From: Massilia sp. PDC64 | Lineage (GTDB): Bacteria > Pseudomonadota > Gammaproteobacteria > Burkholderiales > Burkholderiaceae_D | Length of the DNA: 64,000 nucleotides | Assembly (NCBI RefSeq): GCF_900101265.1 | Contig: NZ_FMZS01000018.1 | Coordinates: forward strand, 60,631 to 124,630 | Direction: 5' to 3' | Shown here: in pieces, positions 53,501 through 59,225 of the stretch | Position numbering within the stretch: the first letter of the stretch is position 1 | How the letters are laid out: each line of letters starts with the position of its first letter | Notes under the pieces: model-generated | What the model was told of the DNA's origin: nothing | Databases searched by the model: none | Seen by the model: only the letters and a program-made list of their open reading frames with translations | Made by a program: the position numbers and the translations under genes

Positions 53501-55125
53501 CCGTTGGCATCGCCATCGGCGCGCAGGACAGCTTCAGCTGGAAAGGCGTGGCATTGTCGGCCGTGGGCGGTGGCGTCTCGGCGGGTGTCGCCTCCGGCCT
53601 GGGCTCGGCCAAGGACATCGCCGGGACCATCGGCCGCGCCGCGCTCTCCAACACGATCGGCCAAGGCGTCGGCATTGTGACCGGTCTGCAGAACGGCTTC
53701 GACTGGCGCGGCGTGGCAGCGTCCGCGGCGGGATCCGCAGCCGGCTACCGCGCGGCCGAAGCGCTGCAGGGCGCCGACATGAAGGACTTGTTCAAGCAGA
53801 CCGCGAGCGGGATGGCGGCCGGGGCGACGACGGCCATTGCGCGGGGCGGGAAGTTTGACATCGTGCGGGTTGCGACGGATGCGTTTGGGAATGCGTTGGG
53901 CAATAGCGTGGTCGATAAATTGCAGGAATCGGCAGCAACCCGCCAATTGATCAATGCTCTGGATAAGACGGGCACACCCTATACGTTGGATGAAAACGGA
54001 CTTCCGGTTGCCGACCCGAACTTCCGCGCTTCATTCAACTTCGTGCAAGGCTCTGCTCAGGGCGGTGCGACATTAGAGCAAATTCTGGCGGCCAAGGCTG
54101 CGTTAGCCAATGGGTTAAGTCGTCTCGATAGCGCGCCTGGCGATTTGCCTGAAGACGTACTTCGAAATCGCACCGCGAATGCGCTGGCAGCGCAAAGTTC
54201 GACGGTCGAGGGACGGAACTTCAGCTTGTTCTCGACTGACTCCGCCGAGGTCCGTGCTCTCTCGAGCTATGTCGATTATGTCACCGGCTCCTCTGTCGGC
54301 CCGAAAGGCGCCAGCATCATCGGCGACACGATTGCAGGCGGTGTAACACTGCTGGCGGAATTCTCCGACTTTTACGCTGAGCATGAGCTCGCTGCAACGG
54401 TAACTTACAAAGGGGTGCAAGCCGTCCTCAGCGGCGGTCCTGTCAAGACAGTAGTGCTCGAAGTCGCCAAGATCGGCGCGGAAGCCGTCGTCGCGGACGT
54501 AACCGGTGCAATTGCGAATGTTGCCGAAACACAGACACGCCAATACGTCACCGATTACGCGCGGAAGAAGGGATGGGAGTTCGAATTTACCGTCCTCGGC
54601 CAGGACGTTACAGTGGGTCCTGACCAGTTTGGCGAAGCAGCCGGGAAGCTTGCAGGCGGGGTTGTCGACGCCATTCTGGGCAAAGGTGTCGATGCGTTTG
54701 CCAATCGCGGCACTGCCATAGCCAATATTGTTCAGCCAGGGCAAACCGGTCGCTATGGCGATCTGGCTAAACTGAGCAAGAAGGATGGACTGCAGGTGGA
54801 TCACGTACCGTCGCACGCGTCGAACGTGCTGGCTGAGGAACTGCGTCTGAAGCGTGCTCTAACCGTACCCGAGCGCCAAAAATTGAAGAACGATGGCTGG
54901 GCCGTTGTCGTCAGCGACTCCCAGCACACTTCCAAGTCAAGAACTTATGGGGGGCGAAACAACTCTTCGATACAATATCAGGACGCATTGGATCCGACTC
55001 GGGCAATCAGACTGGACATCGCGAACCATGCCGATTACTTGAGGTCAGTGGGCAAGAGTGAATCTGAAATTCGCCAGATAATCAGAGAGCTTACTGATAA
55101 ACGCAATCAATTGAGAGTAAAGTAA
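38551..55125 (+). CDS. Giant YD-repeat (Rhs-like) protein with DUF4214 array, LysM and HNH-like C-terminus, complete
   Basis: A 5524-residue protein with a strong ribosome binding site (TTGAGGAG). The N-terminal ~60 residues are Ser/Gly/Ala-rich without a Sec signal, followed by the Rhs-type entry NAATGNLVVSDRD. YD repeats run to about residue 2425, then an Ig-like linker (2430-2530), eight DUF4214-like modules (2530-4065), a second YD block (4125-4780), a LysM domain (4803-4855), a Gly/Ala-rich hydrophobic segment (4885-5110), a pre-toxin region, and a tip with D5417-H5418-V-P and H5459 before SRTYGGRN. No DPxG cleavage motif is seen. It matches the protein at the window's left edge in domain order, and GC drops past about 53900. 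Probably a very large interbacterial toxin; secretion route unknown. Confidence 0.9.
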   Translation: MVAIVSGSGLGILNGSASTLGAAGLFGNSAQGATKEAAYVNAATGNLVVSDRDAFLASVGVNLALTRTYNSMGNLSTGNGLNWKTGPVKTVTLTGAINAVGSTIVRTDADGSVQRYEYVDATKSYRSTDGDGAHDTLVRVGDEWLWEGDNRDLNGVYERYDASGRIVATGEHGTDRLKYGYNAAGQLASVTDANGDVTTYEYAGANLARIRTTQAGNVNSVRTYYEYDTLNRLKAVTVDMTPADGAITDGKIYRTTYDYWDTGTQLKQIKQSDRSELNFTYDAQGRVATVRDGVGQTTTFSYSDPGRTTITDAMGTRTTFAYDANQRLTSVSSYSPSGSLQTTSYFYDTDGNLARTVSPTGRTTVYGYDANGNRILERDADGRTITRVYDLATNLLKSETTYTVADPDGDGTGAATGALTRRYFYDADNQLRFTLSPDGRLTEYGYNAQHQLASQRQFHVMPDAAASASYATLAQWAATPVYAGYLTGLVEYTYDVRGQLDTATSYSTFLNGKGVDTGKTIQKYVYDATGRLLKTVDGDNNATVYGYDELGRLQTQLAADGTRKTIGYNDAVGTMSVSYYGKSATVYRTETFALDANGQVTSSISAHDATTSDAVTYRYDPAGRLRLRTDAAGNKTHILYDGAGRKVAEIVNRTMVEYVYNADGQLTGTIQYAADIDPALLTSATGDLLYPTLAALRPTTLAQANRVTYNNYDAAGRLLAAVDANGYLTRYTYDGLGRLVSTVRRAAAVNTAEIVNGVIPAAFTGEATVGVDRYERRFYDGDSHLIALVDGNGALTEYVYSAAGRLIDTTTRSVAVTVPVADSTTLATLITQAGAVATHRRNIYDGKGLLVGIVDEANYLTEITYDAAGNVSSRRTYATPVTKPSAIVLADVGSQVSADDRITTYTYNAANQVVTELTAGGDKITYGYDDAGRQVSVSRSSTTSAERTALKRYDGAGRVAAELSEEGVRRLAALGATPDALQVAQIWAAFGIRYTYDAAGNRTSMTDQLGNRTLYVWSEGRLAVTINPAGDWERYTYDAFGDLIEVARYTTALTTAQMNDIAAGVAAPPAGGAALYTKYYYDNEGRQVFAMDADGAVRKTEYNAFDQVQRTLQYRTPLMQVTAAISNRGHTSGTATDLATALAGSATSQVNWYDTAGNLIYAVDANNAVMRRQYDLRGNLTVDSRLGKLATGSLTGTLAERNTLAALVNASLDSTRTYGYDARGLLVDAADTLGYHTVSRYNAFGQADLVTRYATSGGTTASALDNVTQTLYDRNGRVRATLDGSGALTAFRYDADGRVIERITYAKALAPTAGMAQIQSAVETQSLADPVHDLRQRFVYDANGRLTATLTLQTGGKPTVAGDPASATGKWGVVANTYDNAGRLVQKTGFAASYPTSNLTPTDADIGLWISNAANAGPADSAVRYAYDADDRVVATATAQRGSGAQRAWAVEQIAYDGAGNISQRTSRYTLLLGAAPSAAEMLNVGPTTTGATGVDAVTFYSYDAMGRVIATATALNGTGAATRWAVTKRSYDTAGNLLSVREYATALTGSGPGDFATAVTANDAADRITRYSYDAGNRLVATVDPEGAAVGLKYDARGNVISSTRFAVPVTGVANLPPNYQPAASPGGNTPADRVTRTYYDLANRPLIEIDPSGAVVQRRYDVAGRVLETVEYAPLLTATEIGTLTTAASVTALMTQKAALADPATRVTTYGYDAGGNLVSTTDALKQTESYTYDALGHKLTFKNKLGNIWNYEYDAAGHMVRETAPPVTTFTNALLGTLADYKTGVQQTFVTAFEYDALNNLVRRTEAAGISGMERVTEYRYDAQGRQVQIVLPDVQVYDPTKEDYAVNGEHTVHEVTSGVRTVTVTYDTFGNAVSNTDVGGKVSYKIYDRSGNVRWEVDAAGYATGYERDVFGQVTAMTRYGNVVKAGVAGAAADNFATLLNRDDGKDRTIRYTYDAAGRQLTTAEPVVATYDPHASGTSAYIMAGRTTVNEYNTFGEVYRRSVYGADAKGVQLTEAAVTRYYYDVRGQKTAQIDALSDVAGRRSGYLTKFAYDTAGNLKEQIEYATAFGTWTDTTYSSFTTSAQDRTTRYEYDNLSRKTAEKHIGVTYADSTSAANVVSGDVTTRYQYDAVGNQTVVTDATGAQTFTYYDQLGRVQATARRQTTAAAGIQDAGIKVTEYKLDIHGDVVLRVDYATASTAADATSYTVTDAMKADAATRVTATRYDNWGHALESLDAEQFATLRHSTRFSYDVYGRVAKQWRTVTDVNGNVKTSFQVLGYDALGHATSVSTPGLIDLVDQTVGATVVRLTEYNAFGEVTRAYVNGVPGTDYTTSYDQAGHAWRTNVNGGVETVRLYDVQGNATAVITSTGTTPGALTAPFNATSGAYDAAALQANDQVLRTENRYDLLGHLVETRVQPDSRLTVLVREAEAWVRKTVPGGQNVGDSLVVMNDDSADGPISGVRYRLAGGAWVSAAPPVLRVIDGTTVLDTAALPVGDYEYEVTLQPPAGPAFTRTGGRLHVARVGDPGKARQIVEMYLMLFNRAADRPGVNFWLDAANKGSGVPAIFAAMLADAEARTYMAGTPAEIIGRLFSNTFGTAAQPAGGTPEQIAHWVQRYTSAVKADGTTSTEQRGLVMADLLDAILRANGPAAQVFTARAAAIEKYVVTLHGSDRTFANSLMAKAATDAAGALALATQVGTLEYNRVQLIEMYVALFGRAPDLAGLTFWTNAMAQGTTIEQAAEQMLGSVEASQPWLYPSAGLTPQQYNEQLVNRAYSLALGRAPSTKELGDWLAKLSATPPLTRARFAVQFAAQVSSYAGTDATLVADRNLFTNKVSTAYTAVVTLNGSLPAGDAGSILLAGVTSTATAQEAAEKALLAAKVNAELARNAHNAADTAAGATPLEDIRRSLTRLYTVILGRVPDMAGMETFIPAKPYTAAQWKDVALSFLNSSEATAVLGNWRALDNRAFVEKLYRNALGVLPTGAAALKEIDGFVARLNAGATREQIAFDVADTMLSPQNLSPGDQALRTLLDNRTAVGLTAGLSLTLLDLQTQRTVMSLVTSTSAIEALNYAYAASQTAMTTKLTQLAGNATTAAQLADAMSKAALGNTSALAANATLQANPAAAYRLQLTQLYVALLGRSATNPPDVAGVQFYVDRSVPLDEVAQSFITNTEGVALYGGLSNAAFVDKVVAQLLGNAALIGADVRAGWTAQLAATPAPTRGKVALDIVNSVLTYVGSGNGASAGNAYLTARATLLQRVADAFAVLDTNTAAEVTRITNLRTSLKTTLDQLAAQLTPLQTTWTNADSARASAVSAATTALTNANASGDGTATRRLQILRMYATLLQRPTSNPPTLADLKFWLQSTPEVIAQQLIDSSEGRTYFPAGSTDATFITNLYTQILNRAPSQADLAFWGNYLAQNAGRANVRGSLAVQIIDNWANYSDNTPSQLTYKRTVDDRITSYITSITSAANTANTTASATLTEATRLANAVTTAQTNKTNAQTAVNNALPAYNDAQAMLSLSTRRKVAEVYAQLRNSADYAGALYWMRAIANGSGTSAMLVDNILASEYPADPADFVRQLFLKVLGRAATTADVNWYAGVVTSYGRAYVANDIMNSPEALGRLPSLANSVESSLTSKAYADIATKTNADTALANATSALNTAQTNYTNYGWTVASATAALNAATGAYNTMTALTNAFKLVITADDKYKTAADAKVAYDAKKAQYDKANADYQAALALPLAQYQAAAALGSTIRSAANAFASAAASLPAVATYTTPVNVRTQQLAQLYITLLNRAPTLTELYLATEKIGKGATLNDIAAGLMAANPALYPAGQTDSAFVGLLYTNGLSRTGDAAGIKYFTDQLATGISRAELATRFVSSIDASNNADTTTLNNRTRTILTQLGGTVIGAAQADAVADATMAQARQQAVAFDAAGAAALAASADAQRTVQLTRLYVALLNRIPDSAGLNFFANALRNNTGLTIETVAQQILTSPEGQRLLPSTLSNSDFVQAFFRQAMGRAATSAELTQYTNQLATQTRGQVAVAIINAVLNYQGSDREARTSQLGFAAQVSEALHQLATQSQQDDTNAQAAIALLDRTVKAGVPTLYLADTVTATKVDQGGTRTALGAFPITVDRWGNVLAMSDPRDPSFRITYQYNYNNQLVAQTQNAQVGKAAATAYTRYDALGRVAATIDFNNNKNAVGYDSLGNVVREYHADGGVVVSSYNLFGNRLSVQQPSTTLTTGQVLNGVLTRYTYDHLGNLRTTTTGGPVRVVVARNTGDNDFSMDTEYMASLVQRFEYDELGRQIRNIGADGVATVLEYDADGNVISSATQDRSTVTPGGLLYRVLTKYDAEGHKVATRNANNDRMTWIYDHGRLTSSTDMGGATTTYGYDLSGRLLSQVSTRGQKLTYGYTSDKLTYIDDAVSKISTRYTYDAAGNRLSERQSYYGPEGADAPPRLQNNTLRYDAQNRLAGIKDDMYDLSYEYDANGNRTKITSSYNGQAPVQFFNAYDAMNRQTVVNGDWDAATGKAVFGKYGHAITYDKAGNRLSDTSIGWAVTVQNGVYGVYGNTATTENYTYDAAGRLSTITHDGLRIDTRLYDLGGRITRSGLLSGADSITSNLLTKLGTTSAGRIYSYDTGGHITRQKDLKADGGTLQDTYFVSDPWNPSGGYDAMGNLTGYTVVLPNTQRSSNGRYIVDYYRYDTYKERTTTLATNNTVNYSKYDDNGNRIEVREGGTTGKLLNRLWYDADGHVQSHTASGTTEFNLIVNGQVYGEESGAQNLALGSNYLAATSPSLTAAPSSYSVQSTSETLQSIAQNIWGDAGLWYLIADANALSSDAKLTVGQILRIPTRVNTVHGDYRTYTPYDASEQVGSTAPTMPAPQSGGGGCGGLGQLVMVVVAVVATIYTAGAAAGMLGAGATAGAGAGAAAAGAAAGAAGATGFASTWAAGLAVMQGASGLTAASAIAAGAIGGAAGSIASQAVGIAIGAQDSFSWKGVALSAVGGGVSAGVASGLGSAKDIAGTIGRAALSNTIGQGVGIVTGLQNGFDWRGVAASAAGSAAGYRAAEALQGADMKDLFKQTASGMAAGATTAIARGGKFDIVRVATDAFGNALGNSVVDKLQESAATRQLINALDKTGTPYTLDENGLPVADPNFRASFNFVQGSAQGGATLEQILAAKAALANGLSRLDSAPGDLPEDVLRNRTANALAAQSSTVEGRNFSLFSTDSAEVRALSSYVDYVTGSSVGPKGASIIGDTIAGGVTLLAEFSDFYAEHELAATVTYKGVQAVLSGGPVKTVVLEVAKIGAEAVVADVTGAIANVAETQTRQYVTDYARKKGWEFEFTVLGQDVTVGPDQFGEAAGKLAGGVVDAILGKGVDAFANRGTAIANIVQPGQTGRYGDLAKLSKKDGLQVDHVPSHASNVLAEELRLKRALTVPERQKLKNDGWAVVVSDSQHTSKSRTYGGRNNSSIQYQDALDPTRAIRLDIANHADYLRSVGKSESEIRQIIRELTDKRNQLRVK
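53221..53271 (+). repeat. 51-bp exact direct repeat, copy 2
   Basis: Second copy of the repeat at 11401-11451, at the same place in the second giant gene. Shorter near-identical runs also occur further downstream in both genes, e.g. near 11977 and 53869. Confidence 0.9.
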
Positions 55126-55129
55126 CCAT

Positions 55130-55579
55130 ATGGAAGATATTGATTTTTTAGGGAAACCTCTTGATGAATGCATCAAGTACTTTGGCTCGCTGGCAAGTCT
55201 GTATTCTGATGACATGACGCCGGGCGAAGATGTCTATTTGGAAGTCCAATCCCGAGGAATTTGTTTTATCGCGGACGACAAAGGTACGATTTGGTGTGTC
55301 CAACTGTTTGGTGCCGGGAAGGCCGATTCATATGCTGCATACTCTGGTAATTTGTATGGTGGAGTAAAGTTATCCGATTCCCGTCAAACGGTACGAGCGA
55401 AACTTGGCGAACCCGACGACAGTGCGCCAGGGAAAATGGAGGCAGGTGACTCAGCTGAATGCGAGTACCCATGGGATATTTTCGATACGTCGAAATACAA
55501 TATTCACTTCGAATACTCGGAAGATGCCAGCCGAATATTGTTGATGAGCGTGCAGGCCAGCAATCGTAGCGTAATGTAG
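55130..55579 (+). CDS. Putative immunity protein for the second giant toxin
   Basis: A 149-residue acidic, soluble protein starting 4 nt after the toxin stop. It aligns with the 144-residue protein at 13231, sharing YLEVQSRGICF versus YFKVPERGLAF, GKxxSYxxxxG-type spacing, W-D-x-F, (V/I)HFEYS and RILLxSV. Overall identity looks moderate, so each may have adapted to its own toxin tip. Codon use is lower in GC than the toxin core. No named immunity family was recognised. The terminator at 55652 closes the two-gene unit. Confidence 0.7.
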   Translation: MEDIDFLGKPLDECIKYFGSLASLYSDDMTPGEDVYLEVQSRGICFIADDKGTIWCVQLFGAGKADSYAAYSGNLYGGVKLSDSRQTVRAKLGEPDDSAPGKMEAGDSAECEYPWDIFDTSKYNIHFEYSEDASRILLMSVQASNRSVM

Positions 55580-55651
55580 TGCTCAACCAGCTACTTTGTC
55601 CTGGTTCGAACTCGGCACCAAGATCAAGTACAAAATTGGTTTGTCCCAAGT

Positions 55652-55685
55652 CGCCATACCGTCAGCGGTGACGGTATGGCGTTTT
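55652..55685 (+). terminator. Strong rho-independent terminator
   Basis: A perfect 13-bp stem (CGCCATACCGTCA paired with TGACGGTATGGCG) around loop GCGG, followed by TTTT. It lies 70 bp after the immunity gene stop and should end the toxin-immunity transcript. Confidence 0.9.
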
Positions 55686-56246
55686 CTCTCTCTTCGTCGT
55701 CGTCCCGGATCTCGGTGCACGACGTCTCAGCATTTTGAACGTCGCGAAAATCTTCGGATGCTTTCTGTGCATTCGCTCCAAACATCCGGAAAAATGTTCG
55801 GTCCCGATATCGCCGGACGGCTTCGTGATCGGTTCACCCAGGCCAGAATTGCTCTTCGATTTAAGGTAAGCAACGCATACGTCTCGTCAACTGGTCGCCG
55901 GAAATGAGTTCACTCGGTCGCACATCCGCCCTTTGTGCGTACTAGCGTTAGAACTGGACCAGCAAGTAAAACGAGGAAAATTCCTGATCGGACGGCTTGT
56001 CGATAAACGCGACGCCGGCGACAGCATGCGCGCGATGGCATGCGAAGAACGCGCTGTCGTAGAAGTGCTCGATGTTCCTGTGGAAACGCAACACGGGTTC
56101 GGAAATTTTTACAGTCCAGGATGCCGCGGCCGGGCAGGTTATTCCAAGCCATTGAAACCAAAGCATATCTTGGTCTTGGCATGGACATTGCTGCGTATCT
56201 GACAAAACAAGGGCGCGACCAACAGTCAGTCACCCAGGAGACCACC
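55686..56246. other. Gene-poor stretch
   Basis: No confident gene. A minus-strand frame ending at 55948 has fairly normal codon use over about 50 codons (e.g. HRNIEHFYDSAFFACHRAH) and could be a gene fragment, but it has no good start and no recognised relative. Confidence 0.45.
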
Positions 56247-56387
56247 ATGAACTCGTCCGCGAACAACCCGCCGATCCCCCTTTGGAGAATCAACAAATCC
56301 GTGCTGTTGGGGGTGTGCCTGATAGCCTTGACCGCCGTGCTGTTTTACGGACCAGTCCTGCTTTTATTGTGGCGTGAGCTGCGGTGA
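56247..56387 (+). CDS. Small single-pass membrane protein
   Basis: A 46-residue product: a polar N-terminus (MNSSANNPPIPLWRINKS), one hydrophobic helix of about 22 residues, and a short basic end (LWRELR). An AGGAG box lies six bases upstream of the ATG, which is better evidence for translation than any longer frame here. The frame is open further upstream but that part is Arg-rich and not protein-like. Function unknown. Confidence 0.5.
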   Translation: MNSSANNPPIPLWRINKSVLLGVCLIALTAVLFYGPVLLLLWRELR

Positions 56388-57004
56388 CGTGTCGCGGTCT
56401 GAAACGCTGCCGGGAAGATGTGGAGTCGAGCCCGTCCAGACGGCTTTGCAAGCAGCTCAGCACCGCACTTTGCATCGCATGAGTACGCTAGTCCACCTGT
56501 CATGCCGGATGGCAGAACCTTGTACTCGAGTACGACACGACCAATCGACGACCTAAGCCTGTTCCGAAAGACGGAAGGGAAAACAGCATTTGTCTGCGCA
56601 CGGAATCACCAGTAAATTGATCCGCGACTTACGGAGCCCCGCGTCGTGGAAACGTTAGAAACCGAACGCCGAGCGCAACGCATTCGGCTCACGGGGGCCC
56701 GAAATCGTTCAAGCTCGACTCGCATTGCAGCCGCAAGCGAATCGTCAGCGCAATCGAATATCTCAAATCGCAAGGTATCGCCGGTGCGGTCTCTGGGCGG
56801 AGCACGATTTGAGGCGTGCCGTCAGTTCCTCTACGCCGTGTTCCTTTCGCGAACACGTCACGGGTTCGTCACAAAGCAAAACTAGGATAGGTTATCCGCG
56901 GCGTCGTGAGTCTGCCGCGATCACCGCAGTCTTGTTGGCGCACCTGCACCATGACAACGTCTGCGCTGTACTCGGCCGGAATGCCGGCCTGGGAAGGAGA
57001 CGTC
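56388..57004. other. Intergenic stretch before a gene remnant
   Basis: No gene or repeat was recognised in these 617 bases. The last part should hold the promoter once used by the pyruvate-kinase-like remnant; a strong ribosome binding site (GGAAGGAG) is visible near 56992-56999. Confidence 0.45.
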
Positions 57005-57379
57005 ATGGCTGCAGACGGCATCAACCACGACAGCGACGGCGACATGCTTGCCGATTTACTGGAAGAGCTGACGGCGCTGCGCGCGGACATCGTTGCCGAA
57101 ACGCGTGACGCCCAGCATTGGATCGATGCGGCACACCCGCGTCGCCGCGCGAGCGCCCGCAATCTCCTGCATTACCTCGCCCTGCGCAGGCGCGACCTGC
57201 GCATTCTGCAGCATCGCCTTTCCCTGCTTGGCCTGTCCTCGCTCGGACGCGCCGAAGCCCATGTACTCGCGACGCTCGACGCGGTACTGGTCCTGTTGCG
57301 TCGCCTGAACGGCAAGCCGCCGGCGGTGGGCACGCCCGAAGGCACCGACGCCGCGACCGGCAGGCGCTTGCTGGACGAG
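57005..57379 (+). pseudogene. 5' fragment of a pyruvate-kinase-like gene
   Basis: From the ATG at 57005, behind a strong ribosome binding site, about 125 codons encode a helical N-terminal extension like that seen in some proteobacterial pyruvate kinases (ASARNLLHYLALRRRDLR, then LSSLGRAEAHVLATLDAVL). Just after GRRLLDE the similarity stops, and the sequence becomes the sensor part of a GGDEF-EAL gene in another frame. The kinase catalytic barrel is entirely absent. If translated, the frame would run on to 58261 as out-of-frame sequence. The family call comes from memory of these proteins, not from a search. Confidence 0.6.
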
Positions 57380-57440
57380 CCTTGTCGGACACCCACCCGT
57401 CGACGGATCCGGCGTCTGGCGCCTGCCGGTCCTGATCCCC

Positions 57441-59225
57441 TTGTCGAACGGCGCCGGACCACGGGCATCGTATGGCGCCCTGATCGATCTTGGCTATTTT
57501 CTCGGCAGTTACCGCGACGTCGATCTCGGGCCGAGCGGACGTATCCAGATCGTCCACGCAGATGGCACGCCGCTGGCGACCATGCAAGGAGGCGTGCTGC
57601 TGCCGAACGCGGGCGGGCCGGGCGTGCGGGCCGCCGCCTATCCTGCGCAGCTCGTGGCCGAGCGCATGCTTGCCGACATCCCGATCCGGATCACGGTCGC
57701 CCAGGATCCGGCGGTCGTCCTCGGCAAGCTGGATGCCCAGCATCAAGCCTACATCGTCCGTTCGAGTGCCTACACGGTGCTCGTCGTCGCGATCACGCTG
57801 CTGGTGTCGGCGGGTCTCTGGCACCAGCAGCGGCTGCATCGCGCCGTCGCCCGTTCCGAGCAGGAGAACCGCAAATTAATCGGCCTCCTCGAACAAGAGA
57901 AAGGCCGCGCGATCACGCTCGTGTCCCAGGATTACCTGACGGGTCTCGCGAACCGCCGGATGTTCAAGGAACTGGCTTCGACCGAACTGAAGCGGGCGCG
58001 CCGCAGCAGGAACCTGTACGCCCTGCTCTTCTTCGATCTGGACCGGTTCAAGGTGGTCAACGACACCCTTGGCCATGGGGTCGGGGACCTCCTGCTGAAA
58101 GCCGTCGCGTCCCGCCTGAAAGGCGCGTTGCGGGAATACGATCTCGTTGCCCGGCTCGGCGGCGACGAATTCGTGGCGCTGCTCTCGGAAATCCCGTCGG
58201 AGGAATTCGTCAGCCGGCTCGCAGGCAAACTGGTCGCCGAGTTATCGGCGACCTACCGTGACCTCGACGGTTACGATGTCGAGACAAGCCCCAGCGTCGG
58301 TATCGCCCTGTATCCGCGCGACGGCCAGGACCTGGACGAATTATTGATGCATGCCGACCAGGCGATGTACAGCGCCAAAGCCAGGGGCCGCGGGTGCTTC
58401 CGCTTCTATCACGCCTCCCTGAATCCGTCCGGCGTGCTGCACTCGGAATTGTCCTCCCGCTTCAGGGGGGCCATTCAGGACGACGAATTCCGCCTGCATT
58501 TCCAGCCCAAGGTGGCGCTGGCCACCCTGCAGATCGTCGGCCTCGAAGCGTTGATCCGCTGGGAACATCCCGAACACGGGCTGATTTTTCCCGGTGATTT
58601 CATTCCGTTGGCCGAAGAGCAGGGTTTCATCGTTCCGCTGGGACGCTGGATCATCGATGCGGTCTGCCGCCAGCTCGCGCAATGGCGTACGGCCGGCGTG
58701 CCGGTGGTGCCCGTCGCGGTCAACGTGTCGGCCCGTCAGCTGCGCGACGAGCAACTGGCCGCCGAGTTCACCGCGGCGCTCGAGAAATACCGGATCCCGC
58801 CGCGGCTCATCGAGATCGAGATCACGGAAAGCTGCCTGATCGAGGATACCCGACTGGCCAAGAGTAACCTGGACAGCCTTGCCGCGCTGGGCATCCGCAT
58901 CGCCCTGGACGACTTCGGCACCGGATTTTCCGGCCTGAGCCGCCTGAAAGAGTTCCCGATCCATACCGTGAAGATCGACCGCTCGTTCATTCGCGACATC
59001 CGGAACGACACGAACGACGCCGTGATCGTCGCGGCGACCATCGCGCTCGCCCATAACCTGGGCCTGAACGTCGTGGCGGAAGGGGTCGAGAGCAAAGACC
59101 AGCTCGTCCACCTGAAAGCCGCCGGCTGCGATCAGGTGCAGGGATTCTACCTGCACCGGCCTGCCGACGGCGACGCCGTCAGCACCATCCTGCACAAGCA
59201 TCTTCCCGCGCTCCAGATGTCATGA
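57441..59225 (+). CDS. GGDEF-EAL cyclic-di-GMP protein, 5'-truncated
   Basis: From the first usable start (TTG at 57441) the product has 594 residues. Residues 1-95 are the C-terminal part of a periplasmic PDC-like sensor whose homology begins a little upstream, near 57375, without a start codon. A membrane helix lies at 107-127. The GGDEF domain has an intact GGDEF near 240 and an RxxD inhibitory site (REYD) five residues before it. The EAL domain has EALIRW near 368, NVSARQ, EITES, DDFGTGFS near 490 and EGVES. Both catalytic domains look intact, but the N-terminal membrane helix and half the sensor are missing at the junction with the kinase fragment, so function as a receptor is doubtful. 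Confidence 0.8.
   Translation: MSNGAGPRASYGALIDLGYFLGSYRDVDLGPSGRIQIVHADGTPLATMQGGVLLPNAGGPGVRAAAYPAQLVAERMLADIPIRITVAQDPAVVLGKLDAQHQAYIVRSSAYTVLVVAITLLVSAGLWHQQRLHRAVARSEQENRKLIGLLEQEKGRAITLVSQDYLTGLANRRMFKELASTELKRARRSRNLYALLFFDLDRFKVVNDTLGHGVGDLLLKAVASRLKGALREYDLVARLGGDEFVALLSEIPSEEFVSRLAGKLVAELSATYRDLDGYDVETSPSVGIALYPRDGQDLDELLMHADQAMYSAKARGRGCFRFYHASLNPSGVLHSELSSRFRGAIQDDEFRLHFQPKVALATLQIVGLEALIRWEHPEHGLIFPGDFIPLAEEQGFIVPLGRWIIDAVCRQLAQWRTAGVPVVPVAVNVSARQLRDEQLAAEFTAALEKYRIPPRLIEIEITESCLIEDTRLAKSNLDSLAALGIRIALDDFGTGFSGLSRLKEFPIHTVKIDRSFIRDIRNDTNDAVIVAATIALAHNLGLNVVAEGVESKDQLVHLKAAGCDQVQGFYLHRPADGDAVSTILHKHLPALQMS

Noticed and set aside
55948..56205. Minus-strand frame of 85 aa with partly normal codon use
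   Set aside because: No credible start signal, no recognised relative and no conserved neighbour; noted only as a possible fragment.
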